Source: Palsa-343 sp036269135 (lineage in GTDB: Bacteria > Acidobacteriota > Terriglobia > Terriglobales > Acidobacteriaceae). Taken from it: DNA of 64,000 nt. Below are positions 33,210-41,879 of this stretch, in pieces; positions within the stretch are counted from its first letter, which is position 1; each line of letters begins with the position of its first letter. The stretch is from the NCBI GenBank assembly GCA_036269135.1, contig DATASQ010000053.1:124001-188000 (forward strand), read 5' to 3'. Below the pieces are notes generated by a model. It did no database searches and was not told the origin of the DNA. It was given only the letters and a program-made list of their open reading frames with translations. Both the position numbers and the translations under genes were made by a program.

Positions 33210-34519
33210 ATGGCGGGCCGATTGGGGTGGGAGTGGGTCGAGGCCGAGGTGGAGCGGACGGCCACGGAGTGGACCGGGTGCGCGGCGGCGCGGGCTCCCG
33301 AGGCGCGGCGTTATTCGATTCAGGAGCACCGGGAACGAGAGCGGGCGTACGACCGGGCTCTGGACGCCGTGGAGAAGGAGGCGAAGCGCGTCCGCCGGCG
33401 GGCTCGGTTCGGGGCGCGAGCCAGGGAAGGTGCCCAGGAGCGGATCACAGCGGCCTTTGCCCGGTTTTCGGCCGAGGCGCTGGGCCTCGGTGAGGACGCG
33501 ATCGGGTTGCTGACAAACGACTTTCTGCCCGTGGGCACGCAACTGGCGCGCTGGGCGCGGGCGTTCGACCCCGGCCTGCCCATGGACGGGATCGTGCAGG
33601 CGTGCCGGAATGCCTGGACAGCCTGCGGGGTGCAGCCGCTGCTCGGCGAGCGGATCCGGCTAACGCCCGGGATTCTGGGATACAGCCTGCTCTATCCCTA
33701 CAGCGACAATCATCTGGACCGGGTGGACCTGCCGGCCGAAGAAAAGCTCGCGGCCAGCCGTCGGTTCCGCGAGCGCCTGCGCGGCGAGGGGCTGCCGCCG
33801 GCGGACCTTTGGGAAAGAGCGGTCTGGGAGTTAGTGGGGTTGATCGAGGAGCAGTATCCCCGGGATCGGTATCCGCAGGTCTTCGATTGCCTGCTGGCGA
33901 TCCATCGCGCGCAGGAGGAGAGCCTGCGGCAGCTGCGCGACGGCTGCTCGGGCGTTGAGCTGCTGCGGTTGAGCTGCACCAAGGGCGGAACCTCGGTGCT
34001 GGCGGACGCTTGCCTCGCGCAGCCGGAGCTGACGGAGGCGGAGAGCCGGTTCGGGTTTGCGTGGGGCGTGCTGCTGCAGCTCGGCGACGATCTGCAGGAC
34101 ATCGAGGACGATCTGGGGCGCGGGTCGGCAACCCTGTTTTCGACGGCGGCCCGGCGCGGCGAGTGCCTGGACGGACTGGTCATTCAGCTTCTGCAGTTTG
34201 CCGAGCGCGTGGGGGCGCAGATGGAAACACTCCGCACGGCGACCCCATGCTCCAGGACCTGCTGCGGATGAGCTGGCGGTCGCTGATCCTGATGGCGGTG
34301 GCGGAGTCGCACACCTACTTTTCGCCGGCGTTTCTGCAGGAGGCGGAGGCCTGGTCGCCGTTCCGGTTTCGCTTTCTGCGAGAACGGCGGGTGCGCCTGG
34401 CCGGACGGCGAGGGCTCTACGGGACGTTGTTCGATCTGTTTTTGGCAGGCGAAGACGCAGCTCCGACCGAGCTGCCGGTCGCGAGTGGCCGGATGGGGCT
34501 GGCGGCGAACGTCGCGTAG
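33210..34519 (+). pseudogene. Class-1 isoprenoid biosynthesis-like enzyme, frameshifted
   Basis: The first frame (ATG 33210 to 34271) encodes an all-helical protein of the trans-isoprenyl-diphosphate-synthase fold: an aspartate-rich YPYSDNHLDR in one region and QLGDDLQDIEDD in the other, both expected for magnesium-diphosphate binding. It then ends in an unrelated tail (RTATPCSRTCCG). The frame one base away continues with DPMLQDLLRMSWRSLI to a stop at 34519, so one base appears lost between about 34211 and 34245. The repaired product would be about 436 residues. It could be a sequencing error or a broken gene. Its product is unknown; a terpenoid-related role is inferred. Confidence 0.75.
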
Positions 34520-34628
34520 CCGCTCGCGGAGCGGCGGAGCGTTCGGCGGCGCGCGTTCGGCGGCGGCTTCCTCTGGCGAACGGGAATGATTAAGATTGGC
34601 GTTCAACCTCATACAAGGGAGGAACGCC

Positions 34629-36707
34629 GTGCTTCAGAGGTCCTGCCTGGTTGTCGCCGTTTTGGCCAGCCTGAGTTTTTCGGTGGCAGCGGCGGCGCAG
34701 AAGCCCACCGCCGGCCCCCCCGCACCGGAAACCGCGACGAAGATCGATCTGGGGCAGAGCGTTGCGGCGCTCTATGGGCCGTGGAGATTCCGCGTCGGCG
34801 ATTCGCCCATCGATCCAAAGACGGGCGAGCCGCTCTGGGCGGAGCCGGGTTTCGACGATTCGGGATGGGAGACGGTCGATCTTTCGGGGCAGGGCTACGC
34901 GAACGATCCGATCATCGGGACCCCGGACTTCGTGCCGGGATGGACGGCGAAGGGACATCGGGGGTACTGGGGTTACGCGTGGTACCGGATCCGCGTGGAT
35001 GTAGCGAGCCGGCCGGGGGTCAAGCTGGCGATGGCGGGCCCCTCGGATGTGGATGACGTCTATCAGTTCTTTGACAACGGCGGTCTGGTGGGAACCTTCG
35101 GCAACTTCGTCCCTGGGAAGGCGCCGACGCTGTATACGACGCGGCCGGTGATGTTCGAGCTTCCCACAGATCGGGCCGGCAGCGGCTCGCGTGTCTTCGC
35201 CTTCCGGTTGTACATGACGCCCTACACGCTGACGCAGCTGGACGATGTGGGCGGGTTTCATAACGCGCCGCTGTTGGGGGAACTGGGAGCGATCACCTCG
35301 CGGTACCAGGTGCAGTGGGAGGAACTCTACCGCGCCTATGCATCGGAGCTGATCGAGGCGATCGTCTTTGTCATTCTGGCTCTGGTGGCGATCAGCCTGC
35401 GGCTGTTCGACCGGACGGACCGGGTGTACTGGTGGATCGGTGCAGTGATGCTGGGGCAGGGGTTAGCGTCGGGGCTGATCGGCCTGGGCGCGTGGACGGA
35501 AGTGCTGAACGGCATGGAAGTCACAGTGACGCGGCTTGTGTTTCTGCAGGCGCTGCTGCTGGGTGGATGGGTGATGCTGTGGCGATCGTGGTTCCAGCAG
35601 CGCCGCCTGCGCTGGATCCCCCGCGTGCTTCCGGTCCTCATCGTGCTGCTGATGCTGGCCAGCTCTTTGGGCGAGAATCTGTTTTTCGTGATCGTGCCGC
35701 AGCCGATAGCGCATCCGTTCCATGTCGTTTCCCTTGTGCTGCGGCTGGCGCTGTGGGGATTGCTGCTGCTGACGGTGGTGGAGGGGATTCAGGAGCAGGG
35801 TATCGAAGGCTGGCTGGCGCTGCCCGTGGTTCTGCTGGAAGGGATCGCGGCGTTCGGGCAGGAACTGGTCTATCTGCGCATTCACGAGATCTGGTTTCCG
35901 CTGGGCATCCAGTTCCAGGTATCGGATGTGGCGAGTCTGCTGCTGGTGACAACGCTGGCGGTTCTGCTGTTGCGGCGGCTGATCCTGACGGTGCGGCGGC
36001 AACGGCGGATGGCGCTGGATGTGAAGCAGGCGCAGGAGGTGCAGCAGGTGATTCTGCCCCAGGCGCGCACGGTGCTGCCGGGGTTTGCGATCGAAAGCGA
36101 GTACCGGCCGGCCCTGGATGTGGGCGGGGATTTCTTCCAGATCATTCCCAGCGAAGACGACGGGAGCCTTTTGATCGTGGCTGGGGACGTGACGGGCAAG
36201 GGGCTGCAGGCGGGGATGATGGTGGCGCTGCTGGTGGGGGCGATCCGGACGGTCGCCGGGTTCAGCGGCGATCCGGAGGTGATGCTGGCAGAGCTGAACC
36301 AGCGGCTGATCGGGCGCGGGGATGTGCAGGCGACCTGCCTGGCGCTGCAAATCGCCGCGGATGGATCGGCAACGCTGGTCAACGCCGGGCATCTGCCACC
36401 CTACCTCAACGGCCGGCCGATGGACGTCGAGGGATCGCTGCCGCTGGGGATCGTGGAGGAGCCGGATTTCACCGTGCTCCGCTTCACGCTGGCGGCGGAC
36501 GACCGGCTGATGCTGCTCTCCGACGGTATCGCCGAGGCGAAGGATGCGAGCGGGCGGCTGTTCGGTTTTGAACGGGTGCTGGCGCTTGTGGGGAGCGCCC
36601 GCTCCGCGGAAGAGATTGCGATGGCGGCGCAGCGGTTCGGGCAGGACGACGACATCAGCGTGATCTCGGTGACGCGGACGGCGGTACCCGAAGGGGTGCT
36701 GGCGTAG
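34629..36707 (+). CDS. Membrane PP2C-like SpoIIE phosphatase
   Basis: A 692-residue protein with a signal peptide (LQRSCLVVAVLASLSF), a periplasmic beta-sandwich domain of about 200 residues (GPWRFRVGDSPIDP; GYWGYAWYRIRVDV) like carbohydrate-binding galactose-binding folds, about seven transmembrane helices, and a C-terminal SpoIIE/RsbU-type serine phosphatase (DVGGDFFQI, GDVTGKGLQAGMM, SDGIAEAKD, DDDISVISV). This layout suggests that an outside signal controls dephosphorylation of an anti-sigma-factor antagonist. GTG at 34629 follows GGAGG by 6 bases; the ORF could be read from 34596. No anti-sigma or antagonist gene is adjacent. Confidence 0.87.
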   Translation: MLQRSCLVVAVLASLSFSVAAAAQKPTAGPPAPETATKIDLGQSVAALYGPWRFRVGDSPIDPKTGEPLWAEPGFDDSGWETVDLSGQGYANDPIIGTPDFVPGWTAKGHRGYWGYAWYRIRVDVASRPGVKLAMAGPSDVDDVYQFFDNGGLVGTFGNFVPGKAPTLYTTRPVMFELPTDRAGSGSRVFAFRLYMTPYTLTQLDDVGGFHNAPLLGELGAITSRYQVQWEELYRAYASELIEAIVFVILALVAISLRLFDRTDRVYWWIGAVMLGQGLASGLIGLGAWTEVLNGMEVTVTRLVFLQALLLGGWVMLWRSWFQQRRLRWIPRVLPVLIVLLMLASSLGENLFFVIVPQPIAHPFHVVSLVLRLALWGLLLLTVVEGIQEQGIEGWLALPVVLLEGIAAFGQELVYLRIHEIWFPLGIQFQVSDVASLLLVTTLAVLLLRRLILTVRRQRRMALDVKQAQEVQQVILPQARTVLPGFAIESEYRPALDVGGDFFQIIPSEDDGSLLIVAGDVTGKGLQAGMMVALLVGAIRTVAGFSGDPEVMLAELNQRLIGRGDVQATCLALQIAADGSATLVNAGHLPPYLNGRPMDVEGSLPLGIVEEPDFTVLRFTLAADDRLMLLSDGIAEAKDASGRLFGFERVLALVGSARSAEEIAMAAQRFGQDDDISVISVTRTAVPEGVLA

Positions 36708-36712
36708 AGGGG

Positions 36713-37189
36713 CTATCGCGGGGAGACGGTCTGGAGAAAGCGGTCGAGAAGAAGGTCCTGGCCGCGGAAGATCTTTTTGCGGGCGGTCGCGAGATCGAAC
36801 CAGGCCCCGCGGTCGGCTTCGGGGATTTCGATCTGGCGGCGGGAGCGTGGCGGCCATTCGACCAGGCAGGTATTGGAGACGAGGGTGGCGGGGTCGAAGT
36901 CGGCTTCGAGCGCCCAGGCCGTGACTTTCTTGCCGGAAGGCTGACGGACGGCGCCCAGGGGAAGGAAGTCGGTGGCGGGGCGGTCGAGCGCCAGCGCGGA
37001 CCCGGTTTCTTCCTGAAATTCGCGCCGGGCGGCATCAAGGGCCGGTTCGCCCTCGTGGTATTCGCCTTTGGGGATCGACCAGGAGTCCTTTTTGGCCCAG
37101 AAGGGGCCGCCAGGATGAATCAGGAAGACTTCAAGTCCGGCGGAGGCGCGGCGGTAGAGAAGCAGTCCGGCGGAGGTTTTGTGCGGCAT
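36713..37189 (-). CDS. Nudix hydrolase
   Basis: A 158-residue Nudix hydrolase. The Nudix box is complete: starting at GEYHEGEP, then REFQEETG, with the glutamates that bind magnesium. The N-terminal MPHKTSAGLLLYRR and the SIPKGEY context are typical of NUDIX proteins acting on nucleoside-diphosphate-type compounds (a house-cleaning role); the substrate is unknown. Converges with the phosphatase gene five bases away. ATG at 37189 is the only good start. Confidence 0.9.
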   Translation of the reverse strand: MPHKTSAGLLLYRRASAGLEVFLIHPGGPFWAKKDSWSIPKGEYHEGEPALDAARREFQEETGSALALDRPATDFLPLGAVRQPSGKKVTAWALEADFDPATLVSNTCLVEWPPRSRRQIEIPEADRGAWFDLATARKKIFRGQDLLLDRFLQTVSPR

Positions 37190-37263
37190 GATCGGTCTGC
37201 ATCATTATGGCGGGTGGCGCGGTGGATTTCGGGGAGAGCGAGACCGGGCGATGCCGGGACCGA

Positions 37264-38211
37264 TTACCTCGGTGACAGAAGCGGGGTCGCGGCGGCCTGG
37301 GAAGCAGGCGGCTGGGACGTCTCGCTGACGGCGCGCAGCAAATCGCGGAGCGCGCCCTTCATCAGTTCGACGCGCGCACCGGTATCGAGGAGCATCAGCT
37401 CGCGGTCGGTCAGAAGCTTCAACGACAGCCGGACCTGCTGATCCGATGAAGTGGTGAGGCGGTCGATCTCCTTCTGCGCCTTGGGCGTATCCAGCGGTGC
37501 GAGGCGCTTTTCGTGAATCCAGTCGTCGATCAGCACCTGCCGCCAGGGTTGATGCAGTTGCGCATACGCGGGCTGAACCGTGTTGAGATAGGCCCACACG
37601 TCGGCGGGATAAGCGCTGTGGAGACCCGGATGGCGATCGAAGATCTGCGCCAGCATGTTGGGGGCGAGCCCGAGGGCGGCGGCTCCCCCGCTGATCCGCA
37701 GGCCGAGGATCGAGAGGATGACCCCGCCGGCTCCGCCCGCGGCCCCGATGCCGTTGCCGGCGTTGACCGTGCTGTTATTAAACTGGAGCACGTTGCTGAC
37801 GATGCCGGAGCCGGAACCGACGATCAGGCTGGCGAGCGAGAGCAGGGTCACGGCGTGGTTCTGATTCCCCGTGAGAAGGTCCCGCTTCTCGAGGATTTGG
37901 GCGCGCTCAAAGTCGATCTGGCCGGCGACGCCGTCCACGTCGAGGGAGGCGACCACCACGGCGTCGGTGATGCGCTGGCGGACCATCAGCAGTTGCAGCT
38001 GTGCCGCGGGGGTGGATTCGCAGAGGACGGCCCGCAACTGGTCCAGCTGAGCGGTGACCCCGATATCGACCGCGACTTCGCCGGCTTCCGGCGTGAGGTG
38101 GAGGGCGTTGGGACAGCCCTGGGGCGTGGTCGAGGGGACCGGGCCCGGTAATTGCGCCGCCAGGCAACCGGGGAAGACGAGCACCAGAAGGCCACAGAGG
38201 TATGTGCGCAT
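37264..38211 (-). CDS. Secreted protein with central hydrophobic Gly/Ala region, unknown
   Basis: A 315-residue exported protein: signal peptide (RTYLCGLLVLVFPGCLAAQ), then an alpha-helical region (DQLRAVLCESTPAAQLQLLM...), and a central hydrophobic Gly/Ala/Ser-rich stretch of about 60 residues (SLASLIVGSGSGIVSNVL; GAAGGAGGVILSILGLRISG), possibly membrane-interacting, then a helical C-terminus. No family is recognised. ATG at 38211 follows AAAGGAG by 9 bases, which decides it over ATG 38220; the open frame reaches 38349. Upstream and on the other strand lies glutamate dehydrogenase. Confidence 0.7.
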   Translation of the reverse strand: MRTYLCGLLVLVFPGCLAAQLPGPVPSTTPQGCPNALHLTPEAGEVAVDIGVTAQLDQLRAVLCESTPAAQLQLLMVRQRITDAVVVASLDVDGVAGQIDFERAQILEKRDLLTGNQNHAVTLLSLASLIVGSGSGIVSNVLQFNNSTVNAGNGIGAAGGAGGVILSILGLRISGGAAALGLAPNMLAQIFDRHPGLHSAYPADVWAYLNTVQPAYAQLHQPWRQVLIDDWIHEKRLAPLDTPKAQKEIDRLTTSSDQQVRLSLKLLTDRELMLLDTGARVELMKGALRDLLRAVSETSQPPASQAAATPLLSPR

Positions 38212-38386
38212 GAAAGCCATCTCCTTTGCACGAGGAATGGGATGCCCGGCCGCCGGAAATGCCTCGGCCGGCGAGAAACCCTGGGAAGATCGGGGGCGCA
38301 TCTTCATCAGGTGGCCCGCTTTCGGACTGGGTTCGGAGTGGTACGGCAATGCCCCACAACGGTTACCTGGGAATGGCCCTGGAGGG

Positions 38387-38416
38387 TTGCGGGGTTGACC
38401 GGCACAGGCCTATACT
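38387..38416 (+). promoter_or_regulatory. Promoter candidate of glutamate dehydrogenase gene
   Basis: -35-like TTGCGG (38387-38392), 18-base spacer, -10-like TATACT (38411-38416), then 71 bases to the ATG at 38488. Spacing and -10 are good; the -35 is weak. Confidence 0.45.
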
Positions 38417-38487
38417 CGGACCGTTTGGCTCGGGAACGGGTTGGGTCTGGAACGAACGGCCCAGGAAGACAGTGGAGAACCTTTTGT

Positions 38488-39753
38488 ATGGCGACGATTA
38501 CGCTGGAACAGGAAATTAACCCCTGGGAAGCCCAGGCAGCTCGATTCGATTTTGCGGCACGCAAGCTGAACCTGGATGAGGGTTTATGGCGCGTGCTGCG
38601 GTATCCCTCGCGGGAAATCATCGTGCATTTCCCGGTGACCATGGACGATGGGCGCATTGAGATGTTCACGGGGTATCGCGTGCTGCACTCGCAGGCGCGC
38701 GGGCCGGGCAAGGGCGGGATTCGCTACTCGCCGGATGTGACGCTGGACGAGGTGCGCGCGCTGGCCAGCTGGATGACCTGGAAGTGCGCCGTGGTGAATA
38801 TTCCCTTTGGCGGCGCCAAGGGCGGCGTGATCTGCGATCCGAAGAAGATGTCGCAGGGCGAGTTGGAGCGGATGACCCGGCGTTACACCTCCGAGATCAT
38901 CGAGTTTATCGGGCCGGAAAAGGATGTGCCCGCTCCGGATGTCAACACCAACGAGCAGACCATGGCATGGATCATGGACACCTACTCAATGCACATGCGG
39001 CAGACGGTGACCTCGATCGTGACCGGGAAACCGCTCACCATTGGCGGATCGCGGGGCCGAAGGGAGGCGACCGGGCGCGGCATTGCGCTGGTGTGCGACG
39101 AGGCGATGAAGTACGTGGGGCTGCAGCGCGAAGGATGCCGGGTGATCGTCCAGGGCTTCGGCAATGTGGGATCGAATGCGGCCCGGCTGATGAAGGAGCG
39201 CGGCTACAAGATCATCGGGATCGGCGAATGGGACGGCGGGCTGTATAACCCCGGCGGGATCGAGATTGAGAGCCTGATCGAGCATAAGCTGCGGCAGGGA
39301 ACGGTCCTGGGGTTCCGCGGCGCGGAGCCGATGCCGACGGCGGATCTGCTGACCGCGGATTGCGAGATTCTGATTCCGGCGGCGACGGAAAATGTGATCA
39401 CCAGCCGCAATGCGGAGCGGATCAGGGCGCGCATTGTGTGCGAGGGCGCGAACGGACCCACGACAGCGGTGGCCGATGAAATTCTGGCCGACAAGAAGGT
39501 GTTCATCATCCCGGACATTCTGGCCAATTCGGGCGGCGTGACGGCCTCGTACTTCGAGTGGGTGCAGGATCGGCAGGGCTACTTCTGGAAAGAGTCGGAA
39601 GTGAACGAGCGGATGGAAGCCATCCTGGTGGAAAGCTTCGACGACGTGACGCGGTATGCCGAAGCGCATGCGGTGAATAACCGGATCGCGGCGTACATGC
39701 TGGCGATCGATCGGGTGGCGTACACGATCAAACAGCGCGGGATCTACGCGTAG
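38488..39753 (+). CDS. gdhA: Glu/Leu/Phe/Val-type glutamate dehydrogenase
   Basis: A 421-residue hexameric-type dehydrogenase interconverting glutamate and 2-oxoglutarate plus ammonia. The substrate lysines are in GPGKGGIRY and WKCAVVNIPFGGAKGG, the catalytic aspartate in DVPAPDVNT, and the dinucleotide-binding motif is GFGNVGSNAA. Length is normal. ATG at 38488 follows GGAG at a 10-base distance; an earlier frame start at 38152 is rejected because that stretch belongs to the leader. Cofactor preference (NAD or NADP) cannot be read. Confidence 0.93.
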   Translation: MATITLEQEINPWEAQAARFDFAARKLNLDEGLWRVLRYPSREIIVHFPVTMDDGRIEMFTGYRVLHSQARGPGKGGIRYSPDVTLDEVRALASWMTWKCAVVNIPFGGAKGGVICDPKKMSQGELERMTRRYTSEIIEFIGPEKDVPAPDVNTNEQTMAWIMDTYSMHMRQTVTSIVTGKPLTIGGSRGRREATGRGIALVCDEAMKYVGLQREGCRVIVQGFGNVGSNAARLMKERGYKIIGIGEWDGGLYNPGGIEIESLIEHKLRQGTVLGFRGAEPMPTADLLTADCEILIPAATENVITSRNAERIRARIVCEGANGPTTAVADEILADKKVFIIPDILANSGGVTASYFEWVQDRQGYFWKESEVNERMEAILVESFDDVTRYAEAHAVNNRIAAYMLAIDRVAYTIKQRGIYA

Positions 39754-39763
39754 GCAGCCGGAG

Positions 39764-39794
39764 AGAGTTTAGAGTTTGGGGATTGGAGTTTGGG
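39764..39794. repeat. Second heptanucleotide repeat type AGAGTTT
   Basis: AGAGTTT, AGAGTTT, GGGGATT, GGAGTTT, GGG: a 7-base period just after the glutamate dehydrogenase stop. Different motif from the ACAGGTT repeats but same period and same kind of location. Confidence 0.6.
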
Positions 39795-39842
39795 CCGCTG
39801 CCTGTGCTGCCCCTCCTTTGCCCCCCCAAATTTCGACCCATC

Positions 39843-40415
39843 ATGAGAGTCTCGGCGCTCCAGCTCGCGGCATGGATCGAACTGCTGGTGTGCTGGATTG
39901 TTTGGAGCGCCGCTTTCATCCGACCGAGCCGCCAGGCGAAACGGCAGGAGAAGGCCGTCCGCGCCCCCTCATCCCGATGGGGCATCGCCCTGGTCACCGT
40001 CGGCTTTGCGCTGGTTTGGATGTGGGTGAAGCCGCCCGCATTTGAAAAGAGCGTGACCTCGCTGATTGTGTCGATGGTTTTGGGGCCGCCCTCGGTGCTG
40101 CTGGCCTGGGCGGCGACACGTGAACTCGGCAAACAATGGCGGTACGAGGCGGCGCTGATCGAGGATCACGAGCTGATCCAAACGGGACCGTACCGCTGGA
40201 TACGACATCCCATCTACACATCGATGTTTGGCATGTTGATGGCGACGGGCGCCGCCTGCACGTGGTGGCCGATGTGGATTGCGGGCGCAGCGTTCTTCGT
40301 GGCAGGAACCGAGATCCGTGTCCGCGCCGAAGACCGGTTGCTCGCGGAACGATTCCAGCAGCGATTCCAGACCTTCCGGAAGGGCGTTCCCGCCTACATT
40401 CCCTTCCTCCGATAA
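39843..40415 (+). CDS. ICMT-like membrane methyltransferase
   Basis: A 190-residue membrane protein of the isoprenylcysteine carboxyl methyltransferase family. Hydrophobic helices near the N-terminus (LQLAAWIELLVCWIVW; GIALVTVGFALVWMWV) lead to the family signature ELIQTGPYRWIRHPIYTS, which holds the AdoMet-site residues, and a C-terminal RAEDRLLAERF. Bacterial versions methylate small lipids or unknown partners. ATG at 39843 is preferred; the longer frame from 39783 would be encoded by the heptamer repeat. No strong ribosome site. Confidence 0.8.
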   Translation: MRVSALQLAAWIELLVCWIVWSAAFIRPSRQAKRQEKAVRAPSSRWGIALVTVGFALVWMWVKPPAFEKSVTSLIVSMVLGPPSVLLAWAATRELGKQWRYEAALIEDHELIQTGPYRWIRHPIYTSMFGMLMATGAACTWWPMWIAGAAFFVAGTEIRVRAEDRLLAERFQQRFQTFRKGVPAYIPFLR

Positions 40416-40429
40416 AGGAAGCTCCCGGG

Positions 40430-41362
40430 CTACCTGACTCCTCTTGCCGCCTCGGGGCGAGCTGCGCGCAGGGTGATGCGTTTGCCCATCAGGGTGGCGA
40501 AGACGCCGGCCAGGACGAGGGCGGCGCCGGCGAGTTCGTGCGGGTTGAGGCGTTCCCCGGCAAGCGTCGCTCCCAGCAATAAGGCGAAAACCGGGTTGAC
40601 ATAGGCGTAGCTGGCGACGCGCGTGGGAGAGTCGTGCGTGAGCAGCCAGGTATAAGCGGAGAAGCCGCATATGGAACCGGCCACGACGAGATAGGCGAGG
40701 CTGACCAGCACGCGGGGACTGAGCAGGATGGCGCTGGAAGGCACGCGGTGGAATTCGCCGGTGGCCGCGGACAGGACAATCAGGAAGAAACCGCCGATCA
40801 GCATCTGCAGGCCGACGTTGGCGTGCTGCGGGCGGGCCAGGGGAAGGTGCCTGGACCAGAGGGTTCCGATGGACCAGCACAGGGTTCCCCCCAGCATGAC
40901 GAGAACGGCGAGGGTGGAGGTGTGCCCCGGGCCCGAGGATCGCAGGGAAAGCAGGACGACCCCAACAAACCCGAGCACGAGTCCGGCCGCCGAGAGGACC
41001 GTAACACGCTGGGTGCGGAGGATGAGGAACTCGCCGGCGAAGATCCAGACCGGGATCATGGCGCAAACGACGGCGGCGAGGCCGGAGGGGATGCGGGTCT
41101 CTGCCCAGAAGAGACTGGCGTAATCGGCGGTGAACATGATGAGGCCGAGCACGAAGGCAGAGAGAAGCTCGCGGCGAGCGATGTGGAGGGGCGTGAGAAG
41201 GCGCGCCCAGACGAGAAGGATGATGCCGGCGAGGAGGAAGCGGCATCCGGCGGCGAAGAAAGGCGGAACGGCACTGACAAGCACGATCTCGCGAATGGCG
41301 AGGAAAGTGCCTCCCCAGAGGATGTAGATGGCTCCGTAGGCAAGGAGCTTGCGGACGGGCAT
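40430..41362 (-). CDS. EamA/DMT-family transporter
   Basis: A 310-residue inner-membrane protein with ten hydrophobic helices in two EamA halves (YIYILWGGTFLAIREIV-like first helix; second half YLVVAGSICGFSAYTWLL and PVFALLLGATLAGERL). Such proteins export metabolites such as amino acids, purines or vitamins; the substrate is unknown. ATG at 41362 gives the conserved first helix. The hicB gene ends 21 bases upstream on the same strand, so they may be co-transcribed. Confidence 0.88.
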   Translation of the reverse strand: MPVRKLLAYGAIYILWGGTFLAIREIVLVSAVPPFFAAGCRFLLAGIILLVWARLLTPLHIARRELLSAFVLGLIMFTADYASLFWAETRIPSGLAAVVCAMIPVWIFAGEFLILRTQRVTVLSAAGLVLGFVGVVLLSLRSSGPGHTSTLAVLVMLGGTLCWSIGTLWSRHLPLARPQHANVGLQMLIGGFFLIVLSAATGEFHRVPSSAILLSPRVLVSLAYLVVAGSICGFSAYTWLLTHDSPTRVASYAYVNPVFALLLGATLAGERLNPHELAGAALVLAGVFATLMGKRITLRAARPEAARGVR

Positions 41363-41383
41363 GGCTAAGAGTAACCGAGCGGT

Positions 41384-41611
41384 CTAGCTGGCGACCTTGA
41401 CGACTTCGTAGCGGACCGACGAGGGAGCGATGGGCTGGCCGCTGTTGCGCATCTCCCCCAGGTACAGAGCGATGGCTTCGGAGATCATGGTGCGGGCTTC
41501 CTCGTAGTCTTTGCCGGTAGAAACGACGGCTCCCGGCTGGAGCTCCGGGGCCCAGGCACTGATGGTTCCGTCTTCGCCGCGTTCGTAGAGGACGAGATAG
41601 TTGCTGGTCAT
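41384..41611 (-). CDS. hicB: HicB-like antitoxin
   Basis: A 75-residue partial-RNase-H-fold HicB domain: YLVLYERGEDGTISAWAPELQP, GKDYEEARTMISEAIALYLGEM and RYEVVKVAS match the family. It would neutralise the HicA toxin and repress the promoter. The ATG at 41611 overlaps the HicA stop as ATGA, the standard hicAB arrangement. The longer frame to 41788 is out of context and rejected. No C-terminal DNA-binding domain is visible. Confidence 0.82.
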   Translation of the reverse strand: MTSNYLVLYERGEDGTISAWAPELQPGAVVSTGKDYEEARTMISEAIALYLGEMRNSGQPIAPSSVRYEVVKVAS

Positions 41612-41772
41612 CGGCGGATACCTGCCTGTTTCATTATTGCAGAAAGCAGACCCTTCGGAACATCGTTGCCCGGCGAATGGACGGGAACCACGACGATGCC
41701 GGCCTTCTGCGGATGCCGGTAGACGCGGTGACTCCCGTTGGTGCGAACGTGCTCCCATCCGTATTCTTCCAT
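41608..41772 (-). CDS. hicA: HicA-like mRNA interferase toxin (short)
   Basis: A 54-residue protein (165 bases) that clearly matches HicA: GWEHVRTNGSHRVYRHP with the catalytic His in GSH, VVVPVHSPGNDVPKGLL and AIMKQAGI. HicA cleaves mRNA on ribosomes through a double-stranded-RNA-binding-like fold. Usual HicA proteins are about 60 residues with an N-terminal helix (REVIRxLExDGW); here only MEEYGW remains, as an in-frame stop lies five codons upstream of ATG 41772. It may therefore be slightly truncated. It overlaps hicB by four bases. Codon phase and homology are strong despite the size. Confidence 0.8.
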   Translation of the reverse strand: MEEYGWEHVRTNGSHRVYRHPQKAGIVVVPVHSPGNDVPKGLLSAIMKQAGIRR

Positions 41773-41879
41773 CCGTTCGATATTTCATTACTGGCGCTCA
41801 AATCCTGCGTTAACGCTCCAGTATCTCGCGAATAGCTTTGATACACTCAGGCTTCCCCAAAAGCATCCGGAGGTTCCCT

